Source: a bacterium (GTDB taxonomy: Bacteria; Bacteroidota; Ignavibacteria; Kapaibacteriales; UBA2268). Taken from it: a stretch of 56,238 bases of DNA. The notes below the pieces were generated by a model, which was not told the DNA's origin, made no database searches, and worked only from the letters and a program-made list of their open reading frames with translations. The stretch lies in contig JANJUO010000279.1 in the NCBI GenBank assembly GCA_024710535.1, forward strand, positions 1 to 56,238. The letters run 5' to 3'. Both the position numbers and the translations under genes were made by a program. Shown one piece after another: positions 39,470 to 48,090 of this stretch. Each line of letters opens with the position of its first letter. The stretch's first letter is position 1.

Positions 39470-40612
39470 ATGAACACGCACACGCGAACCGAGGCCATGG
39501 CTTTGACCCAGGTGCCGGCACCTGCAGCTCTGGCAGCAGGAACCACCAGTGCATCGGCTCTGATGCTGTCCGGAGACAGCATGGACAAGATGATGCGTAT
39601 TGCCGACTTCATGGCAAGCGCCAAGGCAACGATCCCCCAGCACCTGCGCAACCCGGGGGACTGCCTGGCGGTCGTCATGCAGGCGACCCAATGGAACATG
39701 AACCCATTTGCCGTGGCCCAGAAAACCCACCTGGTCAACGGAACCCTTGGCTACGAGGCTCAACTGGTCGCCGCCGTGATCAACAACAGTGGCCTAGTCA
39801 AGGACCGATTCAATTTTGAGTGGTTCGGCGCCTGGGAAAAGATCGTCGGCAAGTTCAAGGAGGTCGAGTCCAAGACCAAGAAGGACGACAACGGCCACCC
39901 CAAGAAGTACATCGTCCCGGCCTGGGATCAGAAGGACGAGCAGGGCCTGGGTGTGCGGGTGTGGGCCACGATCAAGGGCGAGACAGGGCCCCGTGTGCTG
40001 GAACTGCTGATGACGCAGGCACGCACACGGAACAGCACGCTCTGGACGGAAGACCCCAAGCAGCAGATTGCATACCTGGCGCAAAAGCGCTGGGCCCGTC
40101 TGTATGCGCCCGACGTGATCATGGGCGTCTACACGCCGGACGAACTGGAGGACAGCGTACCCCGCGACATGGGGCCAGCCGAGGAAGTGAGCCCATGGAC
40201 CGAGCAGCAACTGGAGGCCGGCAAGGCGGCCGCCTCGAAGGGCGCCAAGGCTTACGTCGAGTTCTGGAAGGGCCTGGGCGCGGAGCTGCAGCAGAAGCTG
40301 GCCAAGACCCGCGAGCACGAGCAGTTCAAAGAAGCCGCCCAGCGCGCCGACGCGAACCGCACCGTGGACGCGGCGCCCAAGGCTGCGGCGCCGGCCGCGG
40401 CCCCAGCACCCGCGCCAGCAGACCCCGCAACCGGCGAGATCGTCACCACCCCGGCCGACGTCCGCGCACGCATGGAAGACGCCAAGACCGAAGACGCACT
40501 TTTCGTGGCCTTCGACTGGTTCAACGCCATGACACCTGAAGACCAGGCAGCCAGCCGCGCCGACCTGGAAGCTCTGTTTGACACCCGCCTCAAGGCGCTT
40601 CGTGGGGAGTAA
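39470..40612 (+). CDS. recT: RecT-family single-strand annealing protein, 380 aa
   Basis: RecT pattern in the first 230 residues: NPGDCLAVVMQATQWNMNPF (61-80), the conserved GYEAQLVAAVINNSG (about 93-107), YLAQKRWARLYAPDVIMGVY (about 202-221), then an Ala/Pro linker and helical C-terminal part. RecT anneals single strands next to a 5'-3' exonuclease. The next gene is the YqaJ nuclease, with five bases between. Gene pair works in phage recombination and replication. Confidence 0.9.
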   Translation: MNTHTRTEAMALTQVPAPAALAAGTTSASALMLSGDSMDKMMRIADFMASAKATIPQHLRNPGDCLAVVMQATQWNMNPFAVAQKTHLVNGTLGYEAQLVAAVINNSGLVKDRFNFEWFGAWEKIVGKFKEVESKTKKDDNGHPKKYIVPAWDQKDEQGLGVRVWATIKGETGPRVLELLMTQARTRNSTLWTEDPKQQIAYLAQKRWARLYAPDVIMGVYTPDELEDSVPRDMGPAEEVSPWTEQQLEAGKAAASKGAKAYVEFWKGLGAELQQKLAKTREHEQFKEAAQRADANRTVDAAPKAAAPAAAPAPAPADPATGEIVTTPADVRARMEDAKTEDALFVAFDWFNAMTPEDQAASRADLEALFDTRLKALRGE

Positions 40613-40617
40613 CCGTC

Positions 40618-41295
40618 ATGCGCATCATCACCTGTGAACAAGGTTCGCCCGATTGGCACCAGGCCCGTGCCGGGGTCATCACCGCCAGCATGTTCCGCGT
40701 GGCGCGAGAGCGCCTGAAGTCTGGCCCGAACAAGGGCGACTTCACGGAAGCCGCCAAGAACTACGCATTCCGCGTGGCGGTCGAGCGCATCGCCGGGAAC
40801 CCTCTGGATGAGGGCTTTGAAACCTGGCAGATGAAGCGTGGCCACGAGCTGGAGCCCGCTGCGCGCGCTGCCCATGAGGCGGCGAGCGGCGAGGTCGTGT
40901 TCCGCGCCGGCTTCGTGGTGACGGACTGCGGCCGATTCGGCGCCAGCGCTGACGGTCTGATCGGTGACGACGCTGGCAGTGAATACAAGTGCCTCGTGTC
41001 GCCCGAGGGCCTGCGCGATGTCCTGTTGGAGGACGACATCACCAAGTACATCGACCAGATCCAGGGTTGCATGTGGATCACCGGCCGGCGGCGCTGGCAC
41101 TACGCCATGTACTGCCCGGCGCTGCAGCCCATCGGAAAGGATCTGTACTGGCGAGTCGTCGAGCGCGATGACGACTACATCGAGGCCATGGAGTCGGACC
41201 TGATCGATTTCATGCGGCTGGTCGATCGCTACGAGTTCACCCTGCGCGCGCAGCCGGTGGCGGCCAACAACGCCCGAATCCTGGAGGCAGCATGA
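40618..41295 (+). CDS. YqaJ-like viral recombinase exonuclease, 225 aa
   Basis: Lambda-exonuclease fold: EQGSPDWHQARAGVITAS (7-24), GHELEPAARAAHE (about 78-90), then DGLIGDDAGSEYKCL (about 117-131; the D...E-x-K active site), and a downstream QIQGCMWITG. Makes 3' single-stranded tails used by RecT. Starts just after RecT, and its stop overlaps the next gene. Confidence 0.88.
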   Translation: MRIITCEQGSPDWHQARAGVITASMFRVARERLKSGPNKGDFTEAAKNYAFRVAVERIAGNPLDEGFETWQMKRGHELEPAARAAHEAASGEVVFRAGFVVTDCGRFGASADGLIGDDAGSEYKCLVSPEGLRDVLLEDDITKYIDQIQGCMWITGRRRWHYAMYCPALQPIGKDLYWRVVERDDDYIEAMESDLIDFMRLVDRYEFTLRAQPVAANNARILEAA

Positions 41296-41915
41296 AGATG
41301 GCAAAGGCCAGTGAGGCCGACCTGAACATGGCCATGGAGTTGACCAGCGCTCTCGATGTGCTTGGCCAGCGCTTCCTGCCCGCGATGCCCGAAGCGATCG
41401 AGAAGCTGGGGGAAGACGACGAGCGAGAGCCATTCGATCGACACGACGATGAGCAGTGCGGCCGGGCACTGCGCCACCTACTGGACCTGGCCGACCGCGC
41501 CAGCTTATCGCGGGTGGTCTTTGGCTGCGCTGTGATGCTGGACCCGGCAAACAAGTGCGTCGATCCTGACGCCGACACCATCGAGCACCACCCTGACGTC
41601 ATTGCCGGCCTGCGAGCACTGCAAGGCAGCGCGAAGGATGTGCTGGCGGAGCGGCAACGGCAAATCAATGCTGAGGGCTGGACGCCTGAGCACGACGACA
41701 TGCACAAGGGTGGTCAGCTCGCCGTAGCGGCGGCTTGCTACACGCTCGCTGCGCATCGACTCACCAGCCAGGGATCGATACCACCCCTCTGGCCGTGGGC
41801 GCCGTCCTTCTGGAAACCCGCCTACGGGCGCCGCGACCTGGTGAAAGCGGGCGCCCTCATCCTGGCCGAAATCGAACGGATTGACCGTGCGGCTGAGAAA
41901 GGCGGTGCAGCATGA
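41292..41915 (+). CDS. Conserved phage protein with ER-RQ...EGWT-EHDD motif, 207 aa
   Basis: The C-terminal half (DVLAERQRQINAEGWTPEHD, 117-136, then AVAAACYTLAA and RRDLVKAGALILAEIERIDR) is a common phage domain of helical type, sometimes linked to nucleotide hydrolases. N-terminal half helical, unknown. Overlaps YqaJ stop and MazG-like start (ATGA). Confidence 0.7.
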   Translation: MKMAKASEADLNMAMELTSALDVLGQRFLPAMPEAIEKLGEDDEREPFDRHDDEQCGRALRHLLDLADRASLSRVVFGCAVMLDPANKCVDPDADTIEHHPDVIAGLRALQGSAKDVLAERQRQINAEGWTPEHDDMHKGGQLAVAAACYTLAAHRLTSQGSIPPLWPWAPSFWKPAYGRRDLVKAGALILAEIERIDRAAEKGGAA

Positions 41916-42364
41916 CCACGCTGACCGAAGCCCTCAAGAACGAGGCGCCGCACATCACTCACTGCGGCAACTACCTGGTCAACCTGTGCCACGAGGCCAG
42001 CAACGCCGCCGGCTGGTGGACACACCACCCGACCGGCGTCGACTTGATCGACCTGATCAACAACCCCCAGAACTCGCTGGATGAGCTGTTCGCCGCCGCC
42101 CTGGTCGCCCAGAAGCTGTGCCTGACGCACTCCGAGATCAGCGAAGGCATGGAGGGCCACCGCAAGGGCCTGCAGGACGAAAAGCTGCCGCACCGACCGA
42201 TGCTGGAGGTCGAGCTGGCGGATGCCGTCATCCGGATCTGCGACCTGGCCGGCGCGCTGGGACTGGATCTGGGTGGCGCGATCGCCGAGAAGCTGCTGTT
42301 CAACGCTGGGCGGGCAGACCACAAACCCGAGGCCCGAATGCAGGCCGGCGGCAAGTCCTACTGA
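41912..42364 (+). CDS. MazG-like nucleotide pyrophosphohydrolase, 150 aa
   Basis: All-alpha pattern with acidic motifs: LCLTHSEISEGMEGHRKGL (about 69-87), then VELADAVIRICDLAGALGLD (about 100-119) where E/D residues bind Mg2+. MazG-type phage enzymes hydrolyse NTPs or (p)ppGpp-related nucleotides. In the RecT operon. Confidence 0.75.
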   Translation: MTTLTEALKNEAPHITHCGNYLVNLCHEASNAAGWWTHHPTGVDLIDLINNPQNSLDELFAAALVAQKLCLTHSEISEGMEGHRKGLQDEKLPHRPMLEVELADAVIRICDLAGALGLDLGGAIAEKLLFNAGRADHKPEARMQAGGKSY

Positions 42365-42392
42365 TTTTCACCACCACCAACCGAGAAACGCT

Positions 42393-42638
42393 ATGCGCAA
42401 ATCATCACTCAGTTTGTCTGTCATGTCGGCCCTGGCCGCAGCGGGGGCAATGGTAATGCCGGCCGCTGTATCGGAGTCAGCAAATGTCATGAACAGGCGT
42501 GTCATGCGCCGAAGCACGCCGCGCGCCACAGGTCGCCGCTATCCCGAGCAGTCCAGTCGCCAAGCCATGCGTGGCTCACGCCGCGCCCAGGGTGGCCCAG
42601 GCATCGTGCTGATCGACGGTGCATACGTGCGCAACTGA
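42393..42638 (+). CDS. Secreted small protein, 81 aa
   Basis: Signal peptide LSLSVMSALAAAGAMVMP with probable cleavage after AAVSESA. The mature protein is Arg/Ser-rich and basic. A 32-base gap precedes the next gene. Function unknown. Confidence 0.6.
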   Translation: MRKSSLSLSVMSALAAAGAMVMPAAVSESANVMNRRVMRRSTPRATGRRYPEQSSRQAMRGSRRAQGGPGIVLIDGAYVRN

Positions 42639-42670
42639 TTCGACCTCCCCAACCAACCCAGGAGAACACC

Positions 42671-43027
42671 ATGCACCAGCGCCCCGCATCCGCCGCCACC
42701 GACATCCCCGAGTTCGTCACCGATCTCGACGGCGGCCAGTTCGAGCTGATTCTGTCCAAGGCCATGTCCGAAGTGGCCGCGGCAGTGGTCGATCACAACA
42801 AGAACGGTGAAGTCACCGTGAAGTTCAAGATCGAAAAGATCCCCGGCACCCAGCAGGTCCGCCTGCAGCATGACGTGAAGTTCATGAAGCCCACCAGCAT
42901 GGGCAAGGCCGGCGAAGAAACCAGCGGTGCCACCGTCCTTTTTGTCGGCAAGTACGGCGCCCTCTCTCTGGCCCAGCCGAGCCTGCTGAACGACGCCAGC
43001 CGCCAGCAGATGCTGCCCGGCGCCTGA
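42671..43027 (+). CDS. Conserved phage protein of the DUF2303 region, 118 aa
   Basis: RBS GGAG before the ATG. Beta-rich: VTVKFKIEKIPGTQQVRLQH, DVKFMKPTSMGKAG, LFVGKYGALSLAQP. Precedes the DUF2303 gene, as in E. coli yfdP/yfdQ-like pairs. Function unknown. Confidence 0.68.
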   Translation: MHQRPASAATDIPEFVTDLDGGQFELILSKAMSEVAAAVVDHNKNGEVTVKFKIEKIPGTQQVRLQHDVKFMKPTSMGKAGEETSGATVLFVGKYGALSLAQPSLLNDASRQQMLPGA

Positions 43028-43201
43028 ACCAGTTTTGGGGGAAAGCTGCCCGGAAGCGGGAAGCCGCACCAGGGCAGGCGAAAGCCGATGAAGTTCCGTC
43101 GCTTGTGACAGTCAGCCCGGATGGGTCGAAGTCCCGAGAAGTGGCAAGCGAGACAGGCAGCAAGTACCCCACCCATTCACCAACCACCAAGGATTACTTT
43201 C

Positions 43202-44029
43202 ATGTTCGACAAATCTGCAATTGAAGCCATCAACGAGGGCGCCGGTATCTACATGGCCCGCGAGGCTATCCGCGTGGCGCTGACCGAAGGAAACCGGGGC
43301 GCAGTCCCGCTGCCCAACGACTTCCAGCTCCACGACCTGGAGAAGTTCATGCCGACGCGCCGCCGCGCCCGTGGCCTGATGGAAACCAGCCTGGTACAAG
43401 ACTTCGCGTCTTACGTTTCCGGCAACGTGGTCGCCGGGTCCACCGTGTTCGTGTCTCACAAGGCAATGGTGGCCAACGCAGTGCTGAACCTGGGCACCCA
43501 GGACAAACCCGGCCATGCCGACGACCGCGCTCAACTCAAGCCCGACATGACGGCCGCCTACACGGCGCTGCGTCAACATGCCAACGGCAACGCCATGGAG
43601 CAGGCACGGGTCGCCGAGTTCCTGGAAGACTGGTCCCCCATGATCGAGTGCTTCCACGAGAGTGAGCGCCTGAAGATCGACAAGGCTATCTCTGCGGTAC
43701 GCAACATCACGATCGAGGGCCTACGCAAGGTGGAGGCCAGCGAACAGCAACTGAGCGCCAGTAAGTCGGCCTTTGAATCGGTGACGGCCAGCAGCAAGGA
43801 CACGCTGCCGACGTTCATCTACTTCAAGTGCGTGCCCTACCACGGCTTCAACGAGCGCACCTTTGTGATGCGCCTGGGCATCCGCACCAGCGACAAGCCG
43901 GCCATCGTGCTTCGGATCATCAACACCGAGCAGCACGAGGAAGAAATGGCTCAGGAACTGGCCGAGAAGGTCAAGCAGGCCATCGGTGATTCCTGCCCCG
44001 TCTTGATCGGCGACTACACCGCCAAGTAA
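43202..44029 (+). CDS. DUF2303 (YfdQ-like) protein, 275 aa
   Basis: MFDKSAIEAINEGAGIYMAR start, LPNDFQLHDLEKFMPTRRRA (about 37-56) and a C-terminal part (LGIRTSDKPAIVLRIINTEQ) match the DUF2303 family. Function unknown; in CPS-53-type prophages the homologue YfdQ lies near YfdP. A 174-base leader (43028-43201) with no gene precedes it. Confidence 0.78.
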   Translation: MFDKSAIEAINEGAGIYMAREAIRVALTEGNRGAVPLPNDFQLHDLEKFMPTRRRARGLMETSLVQDFASYVSGNVVAGSTVFVSHKAMVANAVLNLGTQDKPGHADDRAQLKPDMTAAYTALRQHANGNAMEQARVAEFLEDWSPMIECFHESERLKIDKAISAVRNITIEGLRKVEASEQQLSASKSAFESVTASSKDTLPTFIYFKCVPYHGFNERTFVMRLGIRTSDKPAIVLRIINTEQHEEEMAQELAEKVKQAIGDSCPVLIGDYTAK

Positions 44030-44091
44030 CGGACACAGCGGGAACGCCCGGGCTTCCTTTCACCTTCGCCAGGCCACGAGGGGACCAGCCG

Positions 44092-44205
44092 ATGCAGCTC
44101 ACCTACCAACCAGCCCGCCGTCTTGTTCTGGGGCAGGTGCGTCAAAAGCCTGGGGCGTTCGAGAGTCATCACAGGCAATGCATCGGAACGGCCACATCTG
44201 TTTGA
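44092..44205 (+). CDS. Possible small gene, 37 aa
   Basis: GAGGGG eight bases before the ATG. MQLTYQPARRLVLGQVRQKP and a basic His-rich end. No independent support beyond RBS and position between DUF2303 and the next gene. Confidence 0.4.
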   Translation: MQLTYQPARRLVLGQVRQKPGAFESHHRQCIGTATSV

Positions 44206-44219
44206 ACAACGAGAAGACC

Positions 44220-44420
44220 ATGAGCATCGAAAGAAAATCCAACAACGTGCACGCAGCGCTGTGCTTCGTGCTTTGGTACCACCAGGGCGGCAGCTCCCCC
44301 ATCGGTCAGCAGATCCGGCCCCTGCTTGGCCTGGGTCAGCACGAGCGCATGACCGACGAACAGGTGCAGGAGGCCAAGCGCGTCCAGGAAGCGCTCAACG
44401 TCGAGCAGGTGGCAGCATGA
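44220..44420 (+). CDS. Small helical early protein, 66 aa
   Basis: ATG at 44220, a weak RBS. ALCFVLWYHQGGSSPIGQQI then RPLLGLGQHERMTDEQVQEA, helical. Ends with ATGA overlap into the HNH gene. Function unknown. Confidence 0.55.
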   Translation: MSIERKSNNVHAALCFVLWYHQGGSSPIGQQIRPLLGLGQHERMTDEQVQEAKRVQEALNVEQVAA

Positions 44421-44962
44421 ACCTTCCAGCGCACGTAACCCTTGAGTGGCTGCTCAATCGCTGCAACGAGTGCCCGTGCTGCGGAAACATGACCAACTGG
44501 CCGACCACGGAGGCCGGAAAGGCCCGGTCTCCAACGATTGATCTCGTGATGAATGGCAAAAGGTCAAAGCTGTATGTGCGCCGAATCGTTTGGAAGCTCA
44601 CACACCCAAACGGCCGGCTGCCAGAAGGTAGGACGTCTGTGATCACGAGCCGGTGCAGCAACAGACACTGCATAGACCCAGATCAGATCTATCAAACCGC
44701 AAAGTCTGCCGCCTTCCAGCAGGCGTCACAACGTGGCTCATGGAGGGGCCCGGAGCTTCGGCTGAAGAACGCCATCAATGGCGCCAAGCGGTCGCGCCTC
44801 TCCGATGAGGCGGTTGAGGACATCGTGACCTCGGGCGACCGGGCAGTTGATGCTGCGCGAAAGCACGGCGTATCAGAGGCCTACATCCACATGCTGCGGG
44901 GCGCCAAGTTTCGGCGAACCGTCACCGCACGACACAACCCGTTCTCAATGCTCATGAGCTAG
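44417..44962 (+). CDS. HNH-type homing endonuclease-like protein with HTH, 181 aa
   Basis: N-terminal CNECPCCG (about 15-22) and C/H-rich region LYVRRIVWKLTHPNGRLPEG followed by CSNRHCIDPDQI (about 82-93) match HNH endonucleases of phage moron type; the C-terminal part LSDEAVEDIVTSGDRAVDAA then RKHGVSEAYIHMLRGAKF is a NUMOD-like HTH. It may spread by homing into related phages; the exact catalytic His is not clear to me. Confidence 0.7.
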   Translation: MNLPAHVTLEWLLNRCNECPCCGNMTNWPTTEAGKARSPTIDLVMNGKRSKLYVRRIVWKLTHPNGRLPEGRTSVITSRCSNRHCIDPDQIYQTAKSAAFQQASQRGSWRGPELRLKNAINGAKRSRLSDEAVEDIVTSGDRAVDAARKHGVSEAYIHMLRGAKFRRTVTARHNPFSMLMS

Positions 44963-44974
44963 GAGGCACAGATC

Positions 44975-45211
44975 ATGTCGACGACGATGACTGAGAACGA
45001 GATTGCTGCGATCACCGGCTACATCCAGCCTGGGCGCCAGCTCGCCACGCTCAAGGCACGGGGGTTCGAGCGCGCCTACCGCGACCGGGCCGGACGTGTC
45101 GTACTTGAGCGCTCGCATTACGATGCGGTGTGCCAGGGGACCTACCGGTCGGCAACCGTCGTTGCTGGTCGGCCTGCCGTCAATACGTCATTCCTCAAGA
45201 GGGCAGCATGA
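44975..45211 (+). CDS. DUF4224 protein, 78 aa
   Basis: LTDxEIAxITGY-like start (TENEIAAITGYIQPGRQLAT), then LKARGFERAYRDRAGRVVLE. DUF4224 proteins lie just upstream of phage integrases; likely an HTH-type excision or regulatory partner. Stop overlaps the next gene. Confidence 0.75.
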   Translation: MSTTMTENEIAAITGYIQPGRQLATLKARGFERAYRDRAGRVVLERSHYDAVCQGTYRSATVVAGRPAVNTSFLKRAA

Positions 45212-45711
45212 CTCCACCAAGAGTGCTTGACCCTTGCAGTGGGAGCAGGATGATGTGGTTCGATCGTGCCCACCACGATGTGGTCTTCGGTGACAAAAGG
45301 CGCGAGACGTTGACTGTCACAGACCGAAGCCACGGGAAGGTGGACGGAACGCGCACGCTCAAGGTCGACCCCGACATGCTGATGGACTTTCGTGATCTCC
45401 CCTTTGAAGACAACACATTCAGGTTGGTGGCTTTCGATCCGCCGCACCTGGTCCGCGCCGGTCCGAGATCATGGCTTGCAGCCAAATACGGCAAGCTCGG
45501 TAACGACTGGCGCGACGACCTTCGCCAGGGGTTTGCGGAGTGCTTTCGCGTGCTGCACCCTGATGGCGTGTTGGTCTTCAAATGGAATGAGACCCAGGTG
45601 AAGCTGGGCGAGGTGCTCGCTCTAACTCCCTGCCGACCTCTTTTTGGAAACACCAGTGGGAAAAAAGCAGGCACACACTGGCTTGTATTCATGAAGGAAC
45701 GTGCCACATGA
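45208..45711 (+). CDS. Class I DNA methyltransferase-like protein, 167 aa
   Basis: Motif I-like DPCSGSRMMWFD (about 8-19) and a D-P-P motif FDPPHLVRAG (about 73-82), as in N4-cytosine/N6-adenine DNA methyltransferases (here DPPH). The C-terminal LVFKWNETQVKLG region is typical of the fold. Sits just before the integrase. Role in modification of phage DNA is inferred. Confidence 0.72.
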   Translation: MTPPRVLDPCSGSRMMWFDRAHHDVVFGDKRRETLTVTDRSHGKVDGTRTLKVDPDMLMDFRDLPFEDNTFRLVAFDPPHLVRAGPRSWLAAKYGKLGNDWRDDLRQGFAECFRVLHPDGVLVFKWNETQVKLGEVLALTPCRPLFGNTSGKKAGTHWLVFMKERAT

Positions 45712-46805
45712 TCAGGCGACGTGAAAAGCCGGACGGACTCCCGTTCCGCGTGTACGAGCGCAAGGGCGCCAGGGTCTACAGCATCGGCTACAAGCAGGCC
45801 GACGGCAAGTGGGCTTTTCGGTATTCCTGCCCGGTGGAAGACCGCCAGCAGATCGCCGGCCTGCGCGCCCAGGCGATCAGCGAAGCAGCATTGATCGGCC
45901 AAGGCGTGCACACCACGGGCCAGACGGACGAACTCATCGCCGCCTGGTTCGAGCACCAGCAGAGCATGCCGATCGGCGACCCGAACCGGCGCGCAGAGTC
46001 GACGCTGGCCGAGAACAAGCGCGAGGCCGAGAACCTGAAGAAGGCCTTCGGCCACATGGATCCGGGCGAGATCACAAAGGCAGACGGGTATGCCTACCTC
46101 GATGCGTGTGCACAGGCCGGCAGGGCCGCCAAGGGCAACAAGGAAATGGCGCTCATGCACCTGATCCTGGAACACGGGGTACGCATCGGCCGGCTGCCAT
46201 TCAACCCGCTGCAGGGTCTGCGCAAGCTCAAGACCCGGGTCAACAAGCGGTATGTCACCGACGCCGAGCTGGATCTGGCAGTGGAGATTGGACGCCTCAA
46301 GGGCGGGCCCCGACATATCGTGGCCATGGCCCTGAAGACAGCCTATCTGTGCACCAGGAGATCCGTCGAGGTCCGCGCCATCAAGCGCGACGCCATCACG
46401 GCCGATGGCGTGCTCTGGCATGACGGAAAGAACAAGGACAAGCCGCCGGTGCTGATCGAGTGGACGCCAGAGTTACGGGCCACGATCAATGAGGCGTTGC
46501 AGATCAAGCGGCACCACGTCGCCGGCACCATGTACCTGTTCGGCAACATGAAGGGCCAGCGGTACACAAAGGGCGGCTGGAAGGCAGTGCTCGATGACCT
46601 GATGTTCGACTGTGTGGCTGAGGCCGAGCGCCGCGGCATCAGCTTTGCCCGGTTCAGTCTTCAGGAGTGCCGGCCGAAGGGTGCGACCGACAAGCTCAAC
46701 GCCGGCCACTCCGACGCCAAGGACGCCCTGGGGCACACCACCGACCGGATGCTGGGCCAGGTCTACGACCGGCGCCAGGTCAAGAAGGCGGCGCCTGTCA
46801 GGTGA
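45708..46805 (+). CDS. int: Tyrosine-type integrase, 365 aa
   Basis: N-terminal SAM-like core-binding region (about 68-160) and catalytic domain: R217 (CTRRSVEV), Lys near 241-243, Q319-ECR322 where most enzymes have HxxR, H343 (LGHTTD), Tyr353. The Gln at the first His place is unusual but tolerated in some phage integrases. The gene ends 5 bp before the toxin gene and about 1.2 kb from the attP core. Confidence 0.9.
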   Translation: MIRRREKPDGLPFRVYERKGARVYSIGYKQADGKWAFRYSCPVEDRQQIAGLRAQAISEAALIGQGVHTTGQTDELIAAWFEHQQSMPIGDPNRRAESTLAENKREAENLKKAFGHMDPGEITKADGYAYLDACAQAGRAAKGNKEMALMHLILEHGVRIGRLPFNPLQGLRKLKTRVNKRYVTDAELDLAVEIGRLKGGPRHIVAMALKTAYLCTRRSVEVRAIKRDAITADGVLWHDGKNKDKPPVLIEWTPELRATINEALQIKRHHVAGTMYLFGNMKGQRYTKGGWKAVLDDLMFDCVAEAERRGISFARFSLQECRPKGATDKLNAGHSDAKDALGHTTDRMLGQVYDRRQVKKAAPVR

Positions 46806-46810
46806 TCGTG

Positions 46811-47236
46811 CTACGGGAACAGGATCTGCTCAAGCAGCTTCTTGTACTCGCGAGAAATCCGCCTGGATGCTAGCGCGCCGGAAACGATCCGCCACAAAAC
46901 TTGGCCGTCAAACGGCTCCTTGACGGTGTACTGGCCTTGCTGAACCATCTTTTCGATGTGGCTCACCTGCTCCAGCCTGGAGAACCTGTAGTCGAGGTAA
47001 CTCTGCCTCTGGATAAACGGGTGATCTCCAGGTGCAAGCACGCAACTGGTTTCCACATTAAGCCCGTCGTGCAGGGTACAAACCGGGACCATCAAAACCA
47101 TCGGCTGGCTGCCGTAACCATCGACAGCCAGTGGCTCGATCACGATTGCAAACAGGTGCTGTTTGTCACCTGGGCCAGAAGGCACCAGAACAGACTCAGC
47201 TCTGCGGCAGATCCAAGAAGGGGTAGCTGCGCTCAA
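46811..47236 (-). CDS. Candidate toxin paired with the Panacea-type antitoxin, 141 aa
   Basis: TTG at 47236 overlaps the antitoxin stop (TTGA), so the pair is coupled. Body: LFAIVIEPLAV, VLMVPVCTLHDG, then GDHPFIQRQSYLDYRFSRLE (about 77-96) and a helical C-terminus. SH3-barrel-like or PemK/MazF-like reading possible, but not certain. A longer reading from 47380 overlaps the antitoxin; rejected. Confidence 0.6.
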   Translation of the reverse strand: MSAATPSWICRRAESVLVPSGPGDKQHLFAIVIEPLAVDGYGSQPMVLMVPVCTLHDGLNVETSCVLAPGDHPFIQRQSYLDYRFSRLEQVSHIEKMVQQGQYTVKEPFDGQVLWRIVSGALASRRISREYKKLLEQILFP

Positions 47237-47811
47237 CGGAATGCGGCATTGACTCGTTTTGCGTCGTGCAGCCGTCGTGAGATCGCCTGCACCTGAACGT
47301 CGGAATAGCCAACCGCTCTCAAGAGTCGCGCGTATGGAATTGGCCGACTTTTGCCCATGGGGTCTTCCCACTCTGGGCAAGCCTCGGAGTGGGTGTAGTT
47401 CCTAAGCTTGAATCGCTCCCAATGCCCAAACTGCCCCCAGGTCTCATACAGGCATTCCAGATCTGTCTCACTGAGAGCAAGAAGATCTTCTTCGGGAGAG
47501 CGGATCATGCTTGGATCTTTCAGACCGACAGCGTGACCATCACGGTCAGAGATCCAAGATGACCACCCACCAGGTACTGACGGCAGGTTTCCATTCGAAT
47601 GGTCATAGGTAATCGACAGCACCGGGCCATGCGGCATCGACACGAACTCGTCTCCGGTGATCGTGTCACCAAACTTCTGCATGGACAGCCTTTCGGCCAG
47701 ATACAGAAGCTTGATCAATTTGAGCAACGGCAAATTCCCACCGGCCTTGTGCAGGAAGAACGCCGCAGCTTGGGCGGCCTTCTTCTCGTCGAAAAGTACG
47801 TAGGGGCTCAT
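47233..47811 (-). CDS. Panacea/SocA-type antitoxin (DUF4065), 192 aa
   Basis: DEKKAAQAAAFFLHKAGG (about 7-24), LPLLKLIKLLYLAERLSMQK and GDEFVSMPHGPV (about 54-65) are the Panacea domain signature. It neutralises many unrelated toxins in other TA pairs. The ATG at 47811 is the first with the conserved start of the domain. Between int and attP, so it would sit at one prophage edge and aid stable lysogeny. Confidence 0.8.
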   Translation of the reverse strand: MSPYVLFDEKKAAQAAAFFLHKAGGNLPLLKLIKLLYLAERLSMQKFGDTITGDEFVSMPHGPVLSITYDHSNGNLPSVPGGWSSWISDRDGHAVGLKDPSMIRSPEEDLLALSETDLECLYETWGQFGHWERFKLRNYTHSEACPEWEDPMGKSRPIPYARLLRAVGYSDVQVQAISRRLHDAKRVNAAFR

Positions 47812-47996
47812 GGTCTGCCTGTGGTTGAGGTCAATGCTGCCACGCAACATATTGGAGCATCGAACCGGTGTAGGGAATAGAGGAAACCCACAAATCGACC
47901 CTCATTTGAGGGGCCCGGCAACGGCCTTTGTCTCTGCAAGGCCACAAACTGTATTCCAAACATTGGAATATGGACACAACCTGCCCGTGATCGTTC

Positions 47997-48033
47997 TAAA
48001 GAAAAAGCCCCGTAAGTCATTGACTTACAGGGC
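47997..48033 (-). terminator. Intrinsic terminator at the end of the giant gene/attP
   Basis: Minus strand GCCC-T-GTAAGTC (48033-48022), a three-base loop and GACTTAC-G-GGGC (48018-48007), followed by TTTTTC and further T's. It ends the leftward transcript just after the giant gene and attP core; in a host it may be the terminator of tRNA-Asp. Confidence 0.82.
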
Positions 48034-48040
48034 GATTCTT

Positions 48041-48090
48041 TGGCGGAGTGGACGGGGCTCGAACCCGCGACCCCCGGCGTGACAGGCCGG
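48041..48090 (-). tRNA. Partial tRNA-Asp(GTC), 3' fragment, attP core
   Basis: Minus strand 48090 to 48041: anticodon arm CCGGC-CTGTCAC-GCCGG (anticodon GTC), variable loop GGGTC, T arm GCGGG-TTCGAGC-CCCGT, 3' acceptor CCACTCC, G, CCA. The D arm and 5' acceptor GGAGTGG are absent, so it is not a working tRNA gene. Phage integrases often use the tRNA 3' end as the recombination core, which rebuilds the host gene on integration. Confidence 0.85.

Noticed and set aside
48041..48090. A functional tRNA-Asp gene
   Set aside because: D arm and 5' acceptor strand are missing; the upstream minus-strand sequence has no GGAGTGG partner. Taken as attP core.
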